Position numbers and translations under genes: made by a program
NCBI GenBank assembly: GCA_002396885.1
Contig: DGXY01000127.1
Location: 11,637-46,667 of the forward strand
Direction: 5' to 3'
DNA length: 35,031 nt
Origin: Akkermansiaceae bacterium UBA5020
Lineage (GTDB): Bacteria; Verrucomicrobiota; Verrucomicrobiia; Verrucomicrobiales; DEV007
Part shown: piece after piece, positions 31,166 to 35,031 of the stretch
Layout: every line of letters begins with the position of its first letter
How positions within the stretch are numbered: the stretch's first letter is position 1
Notes under the pieces: model-generated
Told to the model about the DNA's origin: nothing
The model's database searches: none
What the model saw: the letters and a program-made list of their open reading frames with translations, nothing else

Positions 31166-31893
31166 TCGGCGGCACTCTCGTGAAGACCTCGCGGAAGCTT
31201 CTCCTCTTTGACATCGACGGCACCCTCGTGGATACGGGAGGTGTCGGTCTCAAGGCCCTGCGGGACGGGTTTCATGAAGCCTTTCCGCAGCATCGCGAGG
31301 ACGAGTTCCCGCCGCTTGAACTGGGCGGGGCCACCGATCATGGTCTCGCGATGGGCCTCTTTGCCCATTTCGGCCTCGACGACCTTCCTGAGCATCGCGA
31401 ACGCTTTTTCCGTGCTTACACCGTGCGGCTCGAGCAGGGGCTCGCGATGCATTCCGTGATTGGAAAAGCACGCGTCCTCCCCGGCGTGCCCGATCTGCTG
31501 GTTGGGCTTTCGGATCGTGGCGAACACCGTCTCGCCGTCCTCACCGGCAATCTGCGCGAGGGTGCCCGCCTCAAGTTGCGACACTTCGGGATCGACCGCC
31601 ATTTCTCCCTCGATGCCGGGGCCTACGGCGACGACCATCACGACCGCAATGAGCTCGGCCCCATCGCGCGGCGGCGAGCCGTGGCTCACTTCGGTGAGGA
31701 ATTTGCGCCGGAGAACATCGTCGTGATCGGCGACACCCTCCGCGACATTGCCTGTGCGCGGGCCTTCGGGGCCAAGGTGCTCGCGGTCGCGACCGGGGCG
31801 GCGAGCTGGGAAGAGTTGAAAAACGGGCGGCCCGACGGGCTCGTGCGCGATCTTGGGGAGATCGGAGAAGTGGAGCGGTGGTTGGCGGAGTAG
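31162..31893 (+). CDS. HAD-family phosphatase, phosphoglycolate-phosphatase-like
   Basis: 243 residues from the GTG at 31162, which overlaps the infC stop by 4 bases; a second GTG at 31180 would remove six residues and is equally plausible. HAD motif I is LLLFDIDGTLVDTGG with both Asp residues, motif II is AVLTGN, and motif IV is IVVIGDTLRDIACARAFG. The cap-domain helices lie between motifs I and II. It is a cytoplasmic HAD-IA phosphatase, with phosphoglycolate as the usual guess. The overlap with infC suggests co-translation, though no functional link to initiation is evident. Confidence 0.85.
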   Translation: MIGGTLVKTSRKLLLFDIDGTLVDTGGVGLKALRDGFHEAFPQHREDEFPPLELGGATDHGLAMGLFAHFGLDDLPEHRERFFRAYTVRLEQGLAMHSVIGKARVLPGVPDLLVGLSDRGEHRLAVLTGNLREGARLKLRHFGIDRHFSLDAGAYGDDHHDRNELGPIARRRAVAHFGEEFAPENIVVIGDTLRDIACARAFGAKVLAVATGAASWEELKNGRPDGLVRDLGEIGEVERWLAE

Positions 31894-32025
31894 ATTTTGA
31901 TACCTTTGCCTCCCTCTCGGGTGAAAGCCCCGACTACCTTTCACCCCCGCCAATCCGGTCTTGACCAAGACGGTCTCTTTACGCTTCCATTGTCCTTTCC
32001 CGCCCAGTTTTCGCCTTTCCTTCCA

Positions 32026-34719
32026 ATGATCCGAGCCCTCTGCCTCCTCCTCGTTCTTACGTCGCCGCTCCTCGCCCAGGAGGCTGGCAAGGCTTACCCG
32101 GATGCCGCGGCGGCGACGGTGCCGAACGATCTTTTTGTCGTGCCCGAAGGGCTCGAGGTGACACTCTGGGCGACCTCGCCGCATCTCTACAATCCGACCA
32201 ACCTCGACATCGATCACGCGGGGCGGATCTGGGCCGCGGAGGGCGTGCGTTATCGCAAACACTTCGACCGCCAGCCCGAGGGCGACCGCATCGTCGTCCT
32301 CGAGGACACCGACGGCGATGGCAAATGCGACAAGAGCCACACCTTCGTGCAGGAGCCCCTCCTCATCGCCCCGCTCGGTGTTGCCGTGATCGACAACCAG
32401 ATCGTCGTCTCGCAGCCGCCTCACCTCCTCGTCTACACCGACGTGGACCGCGACCTGAAGTTCGACCCCGCGAAGGACAAACGCGAAATTCTTCTTACCG
32501 GATTCAGCGGCCAGAATCACGATCACTCGCTCCACTCTGTCACGGTCGGGCCTGACGGGAAATGGTATTTCAACTCGGGCAATTGCGGTGGGCAGTTCAC
32601 CGACAAGTCGGGCCAGACCTTCACGATATACGGTTCCTATCGTCCCAAGCCGATCGGGCCATTCGAGTTTCCCCACAATCCCGACGTTCTCGCGGGAAAG
32701 CCGAGCAGTGACGGTCATGTCTACGTCGGCGGTTTCACCGTGCGGATGAATCCCGACGGCACTCACGCCGAGATCATCGGACACAACTACCGCAATTCCT
32801 ACGAGCAGTCCGTCACCTCGCTCGGGGATGTCTTCCAGAACGACAACGATGACCCGCCTGCCTGCCGCGTCTCGTGGGTGATGGAGTATGCGAACTTCGG
32901 CTTCTCCTCGAACGACGGTCAGCGCACCTGGAAGGCCGACAAACGTCCCGGCCAGACCATCCCCGTCGCGGAATGGCGTCAGGAGGATCCCGGGATCACG
33001 CCGGCCGGCGACGTCTATGGCGGAGGCTCGCCCACGGGCAACGTCTTCTACGAAAACGGCGCCCTCGGTGAAAAGTGGACCGGCACCTTCCTCGCCTGCG
33101 AGGCGGGACGGAATGTCGTTTTCGGCTACCAGCCGAAACTCGCGGGTGCGGGCTTTCAGCTCGATCGCATGGATTTTATGACGAGCAATCCCACGGGCGA
33201 ATTCGCCGGCTCCGACTTCCTCGGTGGTGAGACGAGCGTGAACCGCGAGCAGCGCACCCTCTTCCGTCCCTCCGACATCGCCGTGGGACCTGATGGCGCC
33301 CTCTACGTCACCGACTGGTACGACCCGCGCGTCGGCGGGCACCAGGACCTTGACGAGAGCTGCTCGGGTGCGGTTTACCGGATCGCTCCGAAGGGATTCA
33401 AATCCGTCGTGCCGAAGATTGATCCGAACTCGATCGAGGGCCTCGTCGAAGCGCTCAAGTCGCCCGCGGTGAATGTGCGGGCGATCGGGTTCAATGGACT
33501 GAAAGCAAAGGGTCGTCTGGCCCTCGATCCCGTTGCCGCCCTCCTCAATGATCCGAATCCCTACATTCAGGGGCGCGCCATTCACCTTCTCTACCAACTC
33601 GGCATCAGCGGTCCGCGCGTCGCCGGGTATCCCGCCGATCAGCCGACGACGGAGCGCAAGATCGCCGCCTTCCGCGCGATGCGTCGGGCCGGACTCGACA
33701 TCTCGGGTGCGGCGATGGGCCTGGTCGAAGATCCCGATCCAGCCGTGCGCCGCGAGGTCGCCCTCGCGATGCGCAATCTCTCCTTCGACCTCTCAAAGGA
33801 CATCCTCATCACCCTCGCGAAAGGCTATGACGGTAAGGACCGCAGTTATCTCGAGGCCCTCGGAGCCGGCGCGACGGGCAAGGAGAACGAGGTCTTCGCC
33901 GCCTGCAAAAAAGCGATCGGGCACGATGATCCTCGGCTCTGGGGGGACGTCTTCGGCGGCATTGCCTGGCGGCTCCATCCCTCCTCGGCGGTCGAGGATT
34001 TTCTCACCCGCGTCCAAGCGGAGAATCTCACCCTCGCGCAGCGGCAGCAGTCACTCGACGCCATCGCTTTCATCCGCACGAAGGGGGCGGCCACGGCGAT
34101 GCTCACGATCGCCCAGCTCGACACCCCGCTCAAGAGCGCCGCGGTCTGGTGGTTGATGAACCGGATGAACAACGATTGGAAGGAGCACGACCTGCTCCCC
34201 GAGTTGAAGGCCCGCGGCATCTACGATCCGTCGAAGGTGGTCGTGCAGGAGGTGATGACGCCCGCCCCTGACGAAGCGCAAAAATCCGCCCTTACCGTCG
34301 AAGCAGTGCTCGCGCTGAAGGGCGATGCCGCACGAGGCAAGGCGACCTCGGCGCGCTGCATCATGTGTCATGAGATCGGCGGCGTCGGCGTGCAGTTCGG
34401 CCCGCCTCTCGACGGATGGGGTCGCACCCAGACCGACGAGGTCATCGCCCGCAGCCTCATTGACCCCAGCGCCGACATCGCGCATGGCTTCGACGGTTCG
34501 GTGCTCCTCACGAAGGAGGGCAAGACTGTCCACGGCCTCGTCATCCAGGAGGGTAATCCCACCATCATCACGAGCATGGGCGGACTCACCCAGATGATCC
34601 CACGGAAGGAGATCGGCTCGAATCAGAAGCTGAATCGCTCCCTCATGCTCAGCGCCGCCCAGCTAGGCCTGACGGCGCAGGATGTCGCGGATCTTGTGGC
34701 GTTTTTGCGGGCGAATTGA
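32026..34719 (+). CDS. PVC-type CxxCH heme-binding dehydrogenase-like protein
   Basis: 897 residues from the ATG at 32026, the start of a signal peptide (MIRALCLLLVLTSPLLAQ). In-frame codons from 31897 would place 43 polar residues before it and are rejected. Residues about 35-450 form the beta-propeller (VPEGLEVTLWATSPHLYNPT, then FRPSDIAVGPDGALYVTDWY). About 460-760 are HEAT-type helices. The C-terminal cytochrome domain has one heme site, CIMCH, at 778-782. It is related to the larger gene at 1037-5683 but lacks the FG-GAP and C-terminal lectin-like parts. Probably exported and redox-active; substrate unknown. C/T-rich tract before the start, no Shine-Dalgarno. Confidence 0.9.
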   Translation: MIRALCLLLVLTSPLLAQEAGKAYPDAAAATVPNDLFVVPEGLEVTLWATSPHLYNPTNLDIDHAGRIWAAEGVRYRKHFDRQPEGDRIVVLEDTDGDGKCDKSHTFVQEPLLIAPLGVAVIDNQIVVSQPPHLLVYTDVDRDLKFDPAKDKREILLTGFSGQNHDHSLHSVTVGPDGKWYFNSGNCGGQFTDKSGQTFTIYGSYRPKPIGPFEFPHNPDVLAGKPSSDGHVYVGGFTVRMNPDGTHAEIIGHNYRNSYEQSVTSLGDVFQNDNDDPPACRVSWVMEYANFGFSSNDGQRTWKADKRPGQTIPVAEWRQEDPGITPAGDVYGGGSPTGNVFYENGALGEKWTGTFLACEAGRNVVFGYQPKLAGAGFQLDRMDFMTSNPTGEFAGSDFLGGETSVNREQRTLFRPSDIAVGPDGALYVTDWYDPRVGGHQDLDESCSGAVYRIAPKGFKSVVPKIDPNSIEGLVEALKSPAVNVRAIGFNGLKAKGRLALDPVAALLNDPNPYIQGRAIHLLYQLGISGPRVAGYPADQPTTERKIAAFRAMRRAGLDISGAAMGLVEDPDPAVRREVALAMRNLSFDLSKDILITLAKGYDGKDRSYLEALGAGATGKENEVFAACKKAIGHDDPRLWGDVFGGIAWRLHPSSAVEDFLTRVQAENLTLAQRQQSLDAIAFIRTKGAATAMLTIAQLDTPLKSAAVWWLMNRMNNDWKEHDLLPELKARGIYDPSKVVVQEVMTPAPDEAQKSALTVEAVLALKGDAARGKATSARCIMCHEIGGVGVQFGPPLDGWGRTQTDEVIARSLIDPSADIAHGFDGSVLLTKEGKTVHGLVIQEGNPTIITSMGGLTQMIPRKEIGSNQKLNRSLMLSAAQLGLTAQDVADLVAFLRAN

Positions 34720-34734
34720 GACGGTGGTGTGGGC

Positions 34735-34896
34735 CTAAAACTCCAGAGTATTCATCGCGACCTTGTTGTGGCGATTGGAGGCGCCCGCCATCGCGTGCAC
34801 CTCGCCGCCGAGGTATTCGTGCTTCACCTCCGAGATGAGTTCGCCGGCGAGGTAGTCGTCGACCGAGATCGGAGCCGGATGTTTGAGATCTGACAT
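34735..34896 (-). pseudogene. Truncated Uma2-family endonuclease fragment
   Basis: A short frame of 53 residues from ATG 34896 to a TAG at 34735-34737. It reads as the N-terminus of Uma2 (DUF820) proteins: ISVDDYLAGELISEVKHEYL, then GGEVHAMAGASNRHN. Family members have about 180-200 residues with a PD-(D/E)xK-type nuclease core, all of which is missing here after NTLEF. The remainder may have been deleted. Its stop lies 16 bases from the end of the cytochrome gene, converging on it. Confidence 0.75.
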
Positions 34897-35031
34897 CCCG
34901 GGACTCTAGCCTCGATCTACAAAGCGTTAAAGGATAAGCGGAGTCCTTCGGTATGGATTTCCGCGCCCTCAGATCCGATTTTCGATGGTTCTTCTCTGGC
35001 TGATTTCCTCCCCGATTTGGCCCCGAAAAAC

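Noticed and set aside
31084..33597. 837-codon minus-strand frame over infC, the HAD gene and the second cytochrome gene
   Set aside because: Antisense to three well-supported genes, with no recognisable domain.
1..35031. CRISPR arrays, cas genes, transposases, integrases and phage genes
   Set aside because: None could be read in any frame; the only tandem array (28032-28348) lacks spacer/repeat alternation.
34953..35031. Possible gene start at the right edge (ATG at 34953 or 34986)
   Set aside because: The first frame stops after about 16 codons and the second is too short to judge; no domain can be read.

Overview
The window is GC-rich and densely coded. It looks like a chromosomal segment of a Verrucomicrobiota (PVC superphylum) bacterium. 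The basis is the gene families: two very large secreted proteins of the PVC-type CxxCH heme-binding family, a four-helix-bundle 'suffix' protein of the kind common in this phylum, and a standalone thrS-infC pair. No taxonomic marker such as rRNA is present, so the phylum is an inference. Most gene starts lack a Shine-Dalgarno sequence, and several follow C/T-rich tracts instead.

Layout. 1-5.7 kb: an unknown protein, a small exported protein, and a 1548-residue FG-GAP/propeller/HEAT/cytochrome fusion on the minus strand. 5.7-7.3 kb: an accessory patch with a four-helix-bundle/zinc-ribbon gene bracketed by 9-bp-period repeats, a higB remnant, an intact higA, and an inverted repeat. 7.3-8.4 kb: a Gfo/Idh/MocA protein lacking the usual EKP motif. 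8.7-10.9 kb: an ExbB-ExbD-TonB-like energy-transduction cluster plus a tiny membrane zinc-ribbon protein. 11.0-15.7 kb: fabF, an OafA-type acyltransferase with an SGNH domain, and rimO. 15.9-20.3 kb: a tightly packed four-gene operon (degenerate M20-like peptidase homologue, gpgS, GT4 glycosyltransferase, HAD hydrolase) that probably makes a glucosylglycerate-type compatible solute. 20.4-22.5 kb: a PIN-toxin-like pair with a good promoter, a CBM9-like protein and an unknown protein. 22.5-27.9 kb: a threonine-dehydratase-like enzyme coupled to a secreted TPR/gluzincin protein, a divergent WYL regulator and an unknown protein. 28 kb: tRNA-Pro(UGG) followed by about 141-bp tandem repeats that each re-create the tRNA 3' end. 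28.4-31.9 kb: thrS, infC (apparently starting at AUC behind the only strong GGAGG seen) and a HAD phosphatase. 32.0-34.9 kb: a second PVC-type cytochrome protein and a truncated Uma2 fragment.

Functional links. The two large cytochrome proteins are probably exported, and the Exb/TonB-like cluster could energise outer-membrane uptake. The gpgS operon points to osmolyte or glycoside synthesis. The most distinctive points are the infC start and leader, the repeat-bracketed four-helix-bundle unit, the tRNA-derived tandem repeats, and the pseudoenzyme-like peptidase homologue inside the gpgS operon.
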